Below are positions 45,469-57,200 of a stretch of DNA of 64,000 nt, piece by piece; positions within the stretch are counted from its first letter, which is position 1; each line of letters begins with the position of its first letter. The position numbers and the translations under genes are program-made. The stretch covers positions 1-64,000 of IMG/VR virus record IMGVR_UViG_3300008117_006248. One strand, written 5' to 3'. This DNA comes from a virus. Under the pieces are notes generated by a model. It saw nothing but the letters and a program-made list of their open reading frames with translations, was not told the origin of the DNA and did no database searches.

Positions 45469-48278
45469 TATTGTATCTCCGAGTCTAGGATTGGTTGATA
45501 TTTAGCTTGGAACACAGCGTCTGTATCATTAAAAAGAGTGCTGTTTTGTATTTTAAATTTAAAAATATATTCAGTCACTCTTTCTGAAATTACACCATCT
45601 AAGTCTTTATTAGAGTCGGCTGATTCAAGTAGCAAAATTTCAGGCTTGTAGTTTGAGTTCAAATAGCTAGAATAATTCCCTACAGGAATTACATTTCCAT
45701 CAACATCTTTTAACTGCAAAAACGCCCAAAAAAATTCTCCCTTTGTTATCTCAGATATTTCTGTACTCAATATATTCGATGAATAATCAGAATATAAAAT
45801 AACTTCTGCTTCCCCTATTTTAGACGGCACAGAGTATGAGTTAGAAGAGGTTTGAGTGCTTTCTGCTTTAGATGGATTCGCTGCAGATATTATATTCCTA
45901 ACTGTTGCTCTAGCCCTCAGAGATGTAACTTGATTATTTATTTTTATGTTATTTATTTGTATTGTTCTTTGCCTAGTCAATCCAGATGTAAAGTAATATT
46001 CTATATCATCAAATTTTTCTTTTATTAATATAGGACCATATAGCTGCTGATCATTTTGATCTATAATAGAGTATTCGACCTCATCCGCATAAGTATAAGT
46101 CAAAGGAAAAGATATCGACGCATTTGGGTAATCAAGCTGCACTCTAGACAAAGAAAAAGAATTACAAACCGGAGGATTAGAAACTGAAGTGTTTAAGAAT
46201 GTGAAAGGAAAATTAAATGGCACTTCTCCATCTGCTAAAAATGAAAGAATTATTCTATTTTCTTTATCTAATAATCTAAATAAGTTAGACTTTGTTATCA
46301 CTGCCGAAGAAACCCCGGCGCTTAAAACCATCGGCCTCAAAGTCGGATCATTCCCTAATCTTAAAAACATCGAAGAATATTTAGTATTAACTAAACTATA
46401 AGCTAATTGGAATGTGTAAGATCCCCCCTCCGTTATATAATCTGAAAAAACAGTATAGTCAAGTATTTGATCTTGAGACAAGTCAGTAAATGTTAAAGAA
46501 CTAGACGAATTTCTATTTTCGTCATAGATTGTTTTTGTTACGCCTCCTATTTTTATTGTTAAAGTAAAAGCTGGTATTGTTATGTTTCTAATTAATTCTA
46601 TTGATTGTTCGTCCGTTGAGTATTGATTTCTTATTGTATTTCCAAAATCATAATAGAAATTAAATGCTTTGCAAGAAAAAGTCCCGACTTTTCCTGTCGA
46701 GCTTATTATTGTTGTTTGATTTGTCCCATTAGCAGTGTCTGTCACGTTCACAGAAATGGTTGATTCTTGATTAAATCTATAGACTAACCTTGTAGCAAAA
46801 TCAGTTTTGATTATAATTTGTTTTGCTTCAGTGTCCTCGTCTATTGAAACTATTCTTGGAATTTTAATTTCGACAGGAATATCCAAAGAATAATCTGTTC
46901 CATCAGCATCTGTCTCTACTACCTTAAAAACCCTGAATCTTAATGTTATGGCTGTTATTGTTCCTGAGTCGGATAGAACCGTTCCATCAGAAATTTCTTT
47001 AATGCTAAAGTATTTTGACAAATCTAAAACTTGGTCTATATAAGATACAGTCGCTGAAGCAACGCTTCCGTTATCCTTGAAAGCATGATAAACCGTTCCA
47101 TCAAAATATTTTATATATCTAAAATTATATCCCCATATGTCTGCTTTTACTGTATTAACCGATGCGAAGTTTTTGTATAATTCTAGTGTTTGATCTGCTT
47201 TTAATGAAAAAACTGCTATTACTGTTTTTGCTGTTCCATTAATTGGACAAATTTGTTGATCTTCAAATATTTTTATTACTCCATTTACATTTACGGAAAC
47301 TTCTCCAGCATTACTTGTGCATGTTATTGTATTATTAGGAGCTACAGATACTGAAGAATTGCAAACGTCAACATATTCAAATGATATTTCAGACGATATG
47401 TTTTCTAAAGTAGCGTCGTTAGTTTTTTCTAATTGAAAAGAAACTGGTCCATGAAAAACACTTTTAGTCACCCATCCATCTGACGTAACTAGAAGGATAA
47501 AAGGACAAAAATAGTCGCTTAACTTGATCGAACATTCTGTTAGTTGATCATCTAAATAATATCTTTGCGTGCCTGGATCATAATAAAATTTATTAGAAAA
47601 ATCTTCTAAATAATCATGACTTTTATTTTCTATCAAAATTAAATTTTTATAGTAAAAAGTAGCGGGTGATGCGGTGGGAGTAATTTTATAATTTAAAATT
47701 TTGCAATAACTATAGTTTATATAAACATTATTTGTAGGCACTTTATTTATGTCTATATCAGACATATTAAAAGAAAGCATCGTGGCAGAACTACCATCTC
47801 CAGAAGGAAGCAATTTATGATATATTTTATTTATTAGCAGCGCGGAATAAGAATATATATCGACCTCAAATACGCTAAGAGCTTCTGCGCTTACTATTGT
47901 TCTTCTTTCTATAAAATTTCCTGCTCCCAATTGCACGTTGCCCATGGTCCCGCCTACGCCATTACTCCCAGCGCCACCATTATCGCTAACGCATTTTAAT
48001 TGGCCTGATCTATAACCGGCAGATAAGTAAAGATTTGATATGTCTAAAGCTGTACCGCCGCCATCTAAACCCAAAGCATCAGTCCAAAATAAATTAGCAT
48101 TATTAGCCACCCCGAGATGGTCTAAATAATTTCTAGCTACACCCTTAACATAAGTTGGACTGTTAAAAGCCTCCGAAGGAGAAGTCAAATACTGATTATC
48201 GCTAAATATAGAAGCGTAAGAATCAGAAAAAGCATTATCCGCATAAAAAAAATCAGCTCTTACATAAAAAGATGACAT
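45468..48278 (-). CDS. Large virion protein of unknown function
   Basis: The protein has 936 residues and is beta-rich, with abundant Ser, Thr, Ile, Asn and Tyr. The segment near residues 80-125 is Gly-rich ('SDNGGAGSNGVGGTMGNVQLGAGNFIE'). Several stretches of 'VxIxFxxxxxxxYxFxxE' type recall Ig-like repeats, but no domain can be fixed. It starts at ATG 48278, separated from the giant gene's TAA by one base (TAATATG), and ends overlapping the next virion gene. Probably part of a tail, fibre or baseplate structure. Confidence 0.6.
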   Translation of the reverse strand: MSSFYVRADFFYADNAFSDSYASIFSDNQYLTSPSEAFNSPTYVKGVARNYLDHLGVANNANLFWTDALGLDGGGTALDISNLYLSAGYRSGQLKCVSDNGGAGSNGVGGTMGNVQLGAGNFIERRTIVSAEALSVFEVDIYSYSALLINKIYHKLLPSGDGSSATMLSFNMSDIDINKVPTNNVYINYSYCKILNYKITPTASPATFYYKNLILIENKSHDYLEDFSNKFYYDPGTQRYYLDDQLTECSIKLSDYFCPFILLVTSDGWVTKSVFHGPVSFQLEKTNDATLENISSEISFEYVDVCNSSVSVAPNNTITCTSNAGEVSVNVNGVIKIFEDQQICPINGTAKTVIAVFSLKADQTLELYKNFASVNTVKADIWGYNFRYIKYFDGTVYHAFKDNGSVASATVSYIDQVLDLSKYFSIKEISDGTVLSDSGTITAITLRFRVFKVVETDADGTDYSLDIPVEIKIPRIVSIDEDTEAKQIIIKTDFATRLVYRFNQESTISVNVTDTANGTNQTTIISSTGKVGTFSCKAFNFYYDFGNTIRNQYSTDEQSIELIRNITIPAFTLTIKIGGVTKTIYDENRNSSSSLTFTDLSQDQILDYTVFSDYITEGGSYTFQLAYSLVNTKYSSMFLRLGNDPTLRPMVLSAGVSSAVITKSNLFRLLDKENRIILSFLADGEVPFNFPFTFLNTSVSNPPVCNSFSLSRVQLDYPNASISFPLTYTYADEVEYSIIDQNDQQLYGPILIKEKFDDIEYYFTSGLTRQRTIQINNIKINNQVTSLRARATVRNIISAANPSKAESTQTSSNSYSVPSKIGEAEVILYSDYSSNILSTEISEITKGEFFWAFLQLKDVDGNVIPVGNYSSYLNSNYKPEILLLESADSNKDLDGVISERVTEYIFKFKIQNSTLFNDTDAVFQAKYQPILDSEIQ

Positions 48279-48279
48279 A

Positions 48280-51200
48280 TTATTTTCTATTTATAATTTT
48301 AATTACAGAAGATTTAGAGAAATCGTCAAATTTAATATCTGGCGCACTCTTTATCTTGCTTATTGTTATATTCACTTCTATATCAGAATTATTAATTATA
48401 TTATAATTTGCATCTACTGTATTTTCTGGGAACAAGCTTTCTACATAAAGACCGCCTATTTCCATTTCGCTTTGTGGCAGTAAAGTATTGTCGGCTGTTT
48501 GAGATTGACCCAATAGCTTTTTGATATTATTTATTTGAGTTGGGTTTAGATTTGCGTCTAAGCCAATCGTAAGCTGTCTATTATCAGGCATCTGCCTAAC
48601 TGGGCTCAAAGCAGAAAAGAACGAATAATTATAATTAAATATAGGAGACCTAAGCCCCGTCTTCTTTATCTCGCATCTTTTAAATGTTATTGTTTTATTT
48701 GTGCCTTCTAGATTTATAGTTATAGTTTGGCTGTTGTCGATAGCGCTAATAGTCCACCAATCATCAACGTAATCGGAGTTTAACCAAAAAGCCGACTGGT
48801 CTCTTGGTATCCAAGCTATAATACTATTTGCAGTTGACTTGTACGCATTTCTAATTTGAGCTTTGAATAACTCAAGTTGATCCACGGCGACCTCTTCTTC
48901 TTCAGTTATGCTTGCGTCTGCCCCACCTTCTTCCCCTTTCTCCTCGGCTTTATTAAACGGCCTGTCTATGTCTTCTACGACTTTATACAAACGAACGAAA
49001 TTAGGATACTTTATTTCATAAGTTGTTACATCTTCTCCCACAAATGTCTCGCCATCTGAATAAAACTTTCCTTTATATTTTAAATAAGGCAACTCTGTAG
49101 TGTTGGTAAACGCCGTGTCTGTTGGTATATTTATATTATCAAAAAAGCTCTGGCTTATGCTTACTTGATATTTAATTCCATTTTGTATGCCCGGCAAAGT
49201 ATAAGTCGATTGGTAGGCATCAAAGAATAAAAATCTATAAATTGTTTCATGGCCGATTCCTACTTCGTATCCTACCACATTAGAAGGCGAATCCGTTGGT
49301 ATGTCTTTGCCATTATAGTAATTTCTAAGAGCCAGATTTATTGTCGTAGAAGTTCCATCTTTAGATAATAGTTTAACATATGATTTTTGCTCCACTTGAT
49401 TGTCGTCTAGTATTGGCAAAAGCTCTTCATTTCTTATTATTCCCAAATTTAGAGTTATTTCTCTCTGTGTCGATATCGCCGTGTTAGGATTGAATATGCA
49501 ATAAAATTCGTCCCTAGCTTTTGCTTTTTTCAAATATCTAGAAACAACTCCGCTTGTCGGACCAGCTTCTACGATCATCACTGAATTTCTATAGACTTTT
49601 CTTCTTCTATTTTCATCACTTAATATATTTACAAAAATATCTCTTGGACAATTATTTATCAAGAAAATTTGCTGCCCATAGCTTGGTGCAGTTACCGTCA
49701 AGTCATTATTATTATCTGTTAATAGATAATGCCCGGCTGTTGTTATTCTATAGACTGGTTTTAACAAATTATACGATTGAGTATTATTTGTTAAATTCAT
49801 CGAAGCTAAATTTGTTATATATATGCCTCTGAAATTATTAACTACTGTTTCTATAATGGCTTGATCAGCATAATAATAAGAAGAAGCGTACGTCTCGTCT
49901 TTTATTAAAGGAGTGATTATGATATTTTTATTATCTTTATCTGACTCTTTTTCCCCAGCAAAACTAACGTAATCATAAATACCATTCAAGAAAAACTTCA
50001 AATCAGTTTTTAATAAATAGTTCGTAGAAGAATCTTTCTTTGATATATAATAAATTCCTTTTTCGTAAGACCCCAAGAAACTAACTCTGGAATCACTTAT
50101 TTCTATAAAAGATTTTGGCGGTATAGAACAAAAAGTCTCTGTAGCAAAATCAAAAAAGATGCTTAAATAATAAGGTGTATTATTGTAAATATAGAACTTT
50201 TCTGATCCAAGAAGCCCAGCGTTTAATAGCTTCAAACTATACGAGTCGAAGAAATTGCCAGAACTGTTTACTTGAGAAGAGCCGTAAATAAACAATTTAC
50301 TATTAGCATCATAAGAAGTTAAATCTTTAAGGTCAAGAACTCCGAATTCTCTGTTTTTTATTATTATTTCTTCTGCTTTATTTTTTGAGTTATATCTAAA
50401 TAAATATGTATACTTGCTATTGCCTATATTTTGAATGACCTTTATTCTTGCTCCAAATTTTAGATTTGGATAAAGTTCATTTACTGTTTGTGTTAGATTT
50501 TCTGGCGCTCTTCCTTCTGCATAGTTGAGCGTTGTCACTGAAAAAACTGACGAAGCATTTAAATCTAAGCTAGATGCAGTAAACAAGTTTTGAGTGGCAT
50601 TTCTAATTACTCTTGTCAAAGCTCCATTGCCTAGCAACGAATTATTAGAGCCAATGTACATTCTATATTTGCAAGGATTAAAAACATAAAAATCTCTAAA
50701 TGATTTATCAATAAAACTATTGATGTCTACATTGAATCTATTAAAATTTGGAAGATATAAAAACTCATTGCCCCCTACTATTTCCGTGGTTGATAGCCCA
50801 GATATTCCTTTCAGATTTCTAGCCGTAGCAAATACTTTTTTAACTTGAGGCAAACTAGATGTTTCCTTTACCCAAGCAGAGCCGCTCACAGAATATAAAG
50901 CTATTGAATTTACATCAAGTAAATTGCTAGTCACCGCTGTGGAATAATTATAAATTGAATTCGGAGCAGAAGAATCTGACTTTACTAAATTAACAAATAA
51001 TATCTTTTTGCCCGATAGCAATGAAGCCAAAGTCGAACCACCAATACTTATATCAAGATTTGGCAAGTAAAATTTAGATGAGTATTTAGTTATTGGAATT
51101 AATATAACATTTGGCAAACCATTTATTGCATTTTGTGATTTAAAAAACTTAGTTAAATCAGTATGATTTGTATCTATAACTTTTAAATTATATGCCCCGG

Positions 51201-54200
51201 CGTTGAACTCATCACTTACTCTGTCGGTCAAATAAAATTGCTCCTTCTTTATCTTTGTTCCATCGTAAGATGCAAAAAGATAAAAATCATTGACAATATA
51301 CTTTTTATCGCCTAATTGAGTTATGTCGATAGCTTTTCTCCCATAGCAGTAAATAATTTTCGAAGTTGAAACTGATACGGAAGAATAAACGTCAAAAACT
51401 GAATAATCAATATCCAGTTTAATAGCGTCACCATCTATATCAATAAACGCATCTTGTATTAAATCTATCTTAGAAAAACCAGCCGCCCACAAGGAAGCCA
51501 AAGGATGTTCTGCTTCTAAATCAAAGGCTTGATTACTTAGCGCTATAGAGGTCGGCAAATAAGACACGTTTTCTACTTCGCCAAAAATGTTTGAATCGCT
51601 AAAATCAGTAGTATCTGTAGTAACTGTGTAAGGCGCTCCAGTATATGTAAACAATTTTTGATTATTACCAGAAGATGGCAAAAGCGTATGCACAAGAACT
51701 CCACTCAATGTTTTTATTTCATATGGCCTTCCTGAAACATTTTTAATTACAAAAGAAATCGTTGCTGAAATATCCGGCAAAATAATAGAATCTACATCTG
51801 CTTTGTCTGCTTCTATTATATAATAAAATGTTGTGCCTCCTGATTTTCTAGTATTAGTTCTTTCAGAATTTACTTGCGCTATGAAGAATTCTTTGTTATT
51901 GTATATTGGATATACATAATTCGCTCCAGAGTTTTTTACTAAGCGGTTTTTCTTAAGAGTTTTTGTAACTGAATCTACTGAAACTGTAACAGTATCATAA
52001 GCAAAATTTATTAAAATCTGATCTGTCGCTAATGCATTAGGAAAGCTTTTAGCAGTCGATCCGCTCTCACTTTCGTAACTGAATATTCTGGCGTCCGGTA
52101 TTAAAGGCTTAGAAGCCTGAAGTCTTCCATTAACATACTCATCTGGAGCATAATCAAAATCAATAGAATTAACTTCTTTTATTCTATATAGATTATTGCC
52201 ATCCGCTGAATCAAATGATTGTATTCCGACGGATTGTTCCAATGTCGGCAAAAATATCTTTCCTTTATACCCATATTTTCTATTATAGCTATCTTTTATT
52301 GTAAATGTGTCTATTTGGCTATTTCTAATATAAAAATAGTCTTCATGATATCTATCTATTACATTATCCTCTAAATCAATAACAGTGCCGTTTACATTTC
52401 TGCTTAAGAAACTTGTTCTTTGCAATATTGGCAAAGCGTCAGAACTTGAACCAGTTACCCTTAAACATATTGAATTTTGAGCTAAATCCCCTATTTCATT
52501 TATTTCCAATGTAGAAGGATTATCTTCTGTAGATATTATGTTCTCGGTATCTTTTACTGATTCTTTATTAATTTTATTTGGTAAAAATCTATTTCTGCAA
52601 ATCAGGAACAGTTCTTTATTTTGAAGGCTAGAGGCAGGCGGCAAGTTGATTTGAGTTCCGCAGAAATTCAAGTCTAAAATATTAATAGAAGACGAAATCA
52701 AAGAATTATCTATATCAAAATAAAAATGACTCAGAGTTTCGTTTAGGATATCTAATCTGACAACTTGCGTCGAGCCTACTGTCACCAACATTGCTCTTGC
52801 TATTTGGTTTTCTGCTAGCGTATAGACTATATTTTCCTGGGTATTTCTATAGAAAAATACCGATTGGCTATTTTTATTTACAAAATAAACGAAAGACTCT
52901 TTCGGCAACCCTGCGTCTAAAGATTTAAGATCTATATATTGAACCAAATCACCTTTAAGCAAAACTAATTGCTCTCTTGAATTTGACAACTCAAAGAATG
53001 GCGAAGAAGAAGGATATATAATAGAGTAAGTCACCAGTGAAGCAGATTTTTGCGTTACTGTTAACTTGAAATCTTGATATTGCCTTTGCAAAACTTCTAT
53101 AGAAGAGCCATTAATTATTCTTATATTTAATGCTCTATTTATAGATTCATCTTTCAGGAAAAAATAATCTCTAGTCGTTCCAACGGCGGTTGAGAATTGG
53201 GACAGGATTATATCTGTATCGTCTTTTAAGAGTTTAGTAGAATCTTCTTCTGTTTCTTTAGCTTTTAAATATATTTTTATTCCATCAAAATAAGTTTTCT
53301 GAGATTTTGAAGCGGATGAGCCATTCCAAGAAACATAGTTGAAAGAATCCGCATCTAAACTCAAACCATTGATAACTAATGAGTCTTTAGAAAAATTATA
53401 AATTGGCAGATTTGCAAAAGAATCAGCCGAAGAAAATTCTCCAGTTGTATGATTAAAATTTATAAACCCTTCTTTAGGATGATAAATTTTAGAGTCTTGC
53501 ATTGTTACATTTGAATATGTACTTTGCGTTTGGATAGACTTAGTCACTCCATCGTCTGAAAACAACAGTTTTTTTGTTTGATTTGCCGATATAGAAACCG
53601 TAGATCCAAATGTTACGTTTATAGAAGAATTAGAGTCGTTTACTAGAGTTAAAGTTTTCGACGCTATTGAGCTGCTATTTAAAACAGTTACGTTCGCACT
53701 TAAATAAAGAATATCATCATCTTGTTCTGCGTCTAGTAGATCAAAAGAAGAAGAAGGAAGCGAAGCAGCATTTGCTACAGTAATCACCCCATTGTTGGAT
53801 ATTTTAGCGTATTGATTAGTGTTTACTGATGATCCCCCTACAAAACAACTTGCGTTTCCAGTGTTTAAAACATAAGATTCAAACGAAGATGGAATATTCT
53901 CTAAAGATGCGTCCGCCTTGTCTGTCACGAAATAATATTCATTATAATCTTGATTTATTTTGAAACCAGAGGTTTTAGACTCAGGGTTATTGAAGTCTAA
54001 CAGTTGACTATAAGTTGGGCTAGAAACGCTTACCGGAGTGTAAGAAGCCACATTCTCGAACTTTGTTACTGTGTTTTGCTGGGAGTTTGAGTCCCCAACT
54101 TCAAAACCATATTCGCTGGCTAGAGTTTCTTTTTTCTTTACGACAGAAGATTTTATTCCGGAAACTACAATATCATAATAATTATTGCCATTGGCACCGA

Positions 54201-57200
54201 AATTATAAACTCCTAGATCCACATTTCTTTGACTAACATCTGGTATAACATATGAAAAACTATTAATTCCAGAAGGCTCCGATCTTAAGAATGTCAGTTT
54301 GTTGTTTCTATCTTTCTGATATATATTGTAATAACCACATCCAGCAACCTCATTCCAATCTACCTTAATCGGCAAAAAGTTTGTTTTTTTGATTACATTC
54401 GCTGAGTCAGAAGAAACTACTAATTTTTCTTGCTTAAAAATCCTAAATTCGTAATTCGCATCGTCTAAGAAAAGTGGCAAATTAGTCTTGAAAGCCACCA
54501 TTGATAAATAATTTGGCGTCTCTAAGTCCTCTGCTGAAAAATAATAAGGAGATATCGCCGAATATTCCGCTGAAATAATATCTTTCGAGAACCCAACGTC
54601 TTTCGACATCGTTGTCCACCCAGTAGAAGCCCCAGGGCCAGAAGATCCAGACGATCCAGAAGATCCAGCAGGTGCAGTTTTTAACTTGTATTGCAAATCA
54701 TACTCCCATCCATAATTAAAATTTATGGAATATGGAGATCCAGCATCGCCTATTAAAACTAAGTCCTTAGTATAAAAGTTATATTTTACTTTAGTTATCT
54801 GAAGCCTTCTTGTGTTCCTGAATCGCCCCTTGCCGTCTAGCACTTCTGTTGAAGGCCTTAATTTTGTTATGTAGCCATTTTCTAGTGTTTCTAAGACATA
54901 ATTTGATTCGTATTTTTTAGAAGTTTCGTTTTCTTCTTTTATGTAAATATGATTTTCAAACAATCCGTCGCTTAAAGCGTTTATAGAAGATGTCGTGATT
55001 GGTTTGCCCTCATAGTTTTTAGAGGTATAAGAGCCATTCGGGAAAAAGAATAATGTCGAAAGAAGTTCTTTGGTTTCTTCTTTATCGTCTTGAAAAAATC
55101 TAGGTTCAGAGAAATTAGAAGAATCTCTTGAGCCGTAGATATTATTATTTATTGGATTTTGATTAAAAAGTGTCCATTGATGATTTTCTAAATTTGCTAC
55201 TACTTTATAATTATATGTTTGTATATTAATTCTAACTTTGGAAGGATCTAAAAGTGAACCAGAGTTATTTGCTATTGTGGTATTAATATATGATTTTGTT
55301 ATCTTTGCATCGCCTTCGTTTTCTTCTTGTTGAAAAACTGAATTTGTTAGTCCTTGTTTTATAAACTTCAAAACCACCAAATTTGAGAAAGACGCAGAAG
55401 TGGCAGATTCGCCGTTTTGCACATTACTCTTTATAAAAGACAGCGGAGCAGAAGAACTATTATATCCATATAAATGATAAGAATAAGATTTTGTATCTTG
55501 GTTCGATATTGTTATATTTGATGGAGGGGCGGCAGTCGCAGACCAAGCTCTAAAATTCGAAGTATCATCATAGCTAAAGCTGTTGCCAGTCACATATTCA
55601 ATTCTGAACAATTTTTCCACTTCAATATCTTGGTCTTTGAACGATACTGCCCCGAAATTTTCGCCTGTCTGATAAGATAAACTGGCGGCAGAATTTTCCA
55701 AAAATCTTCTAAAAGACACTTCTTCATTGTAATCTTGCGCTGGATAGTAGTAATTTTGTTTACTTATTGTAAAACTATTAGCTTCGTATGGCTCATATGT
55801 TTGAACGCAGTAGAGTTTTTCGACCTCTTCAGCCGCTAAATCTGCGTCTCCCGGCGTATAAACTCCGCTTAAAATAGCTTGGTTAAGCTCAAATGCTTCG
55901 TTTGCTTTGTAAGACTTGGTGTATATTTCTCTTTCTACAAACACCCTAGGAGCTTTCGCGGTATTAGAACTAAAAGAATTCACTCCATCTGCGATAGCCG
56001 GGCCGCCTATTCTCTCATTTACATCTCGCAAAGCTTGAGAAAACAAAGTATTATAACTATTTTCTGATAAAGAAGGATAAACATTAAAAGATGCTACATA
56101 ATTTTTAGTATAAAAATAATTAACCGCTTTAAGCCAAGACTCTTGATTTACGTAATTATTTTTTGTTATTACCCCATCGCTTTGTATTTGAGTAACTGAA
56201 CCGTTTTGTATTTTTAAACCGTCTGAAGCGTATCTGTTGTTATCAAAAAGCGCTGTGTCTCCCTTGCAAAGTCCTGTAGCGTCTATAAAATAGCCATCAC
56301 AAGTAGAGTTTACTACAGTTCTAAAAACAGGCTCTGAAGCAGTCGAATTTTTATCTTCATTAATATAATAAGCCAAAACCCCGAACTGATCTCCACAAGA
56401 CACAAAAGTAGGGCTTAATCCATAGTTTGACAGAGGAGTAACTATGTAACTTTCTCCGGTATTTAGATAATTTGAATAGAAGTCTCTAGTTATTATTTTT
56501 TTAGGAAGAGGAAAATTCGGCAAAGCTGTTTTATAAACAGGCATTTCATTATTTGCTTCCGTTAGCAAGTCTTGATCATTTTGGTCTATTTCAGCTCTGG
56601 TTTCCCAAGCCTCAGTATTTTCTGCCCTAGAATCCTCTTCTCCAAAATCATCGTTATAAGCTTTAGCTAAAGCATCAAAATTATCCTGTATTGTTTTAGC
56701 CAATTGACTTTGGTCTTCTTCGTCTCCTGCTTCTGGAATTTGTATATCTTGAGCGTATTTTTCTGATTCATTTAATTGCTCTACGTCAATCAAATCTTGA
56801 ACGTTTTCATATCCGAATGGCTCACCATCTTCGCTTATTCTTGGATAAACTGCGCCACCTGCATTTAATGATATATTAACAGCACCAGCTCCTAGATTAT
56901 AACTTGACATGACATACCCAGAAACCGCTGGTTTTTCTCTTGTGTTATATCTTTCTACTTGGACATCTAATTTATAAATTTCTTCTGTATCGCCAGTAGT
57001 TAGGAGAATAAACTTAAACAAGTTATCGCTTTTGCTTAATTTGAATCCAGTGAAGAATGAGTCGTTCTTGATTTCTCTTGTTTTTATTTTGTCTGTATCT
57101 AATATATTTTGGAACTCTTCTTTAGTGAAAGAAATCTCTGTCACAGGTTCAAATGCATAACTTATTTGGCCATCTATTACTCCAGAGACCTCTTCCTTGT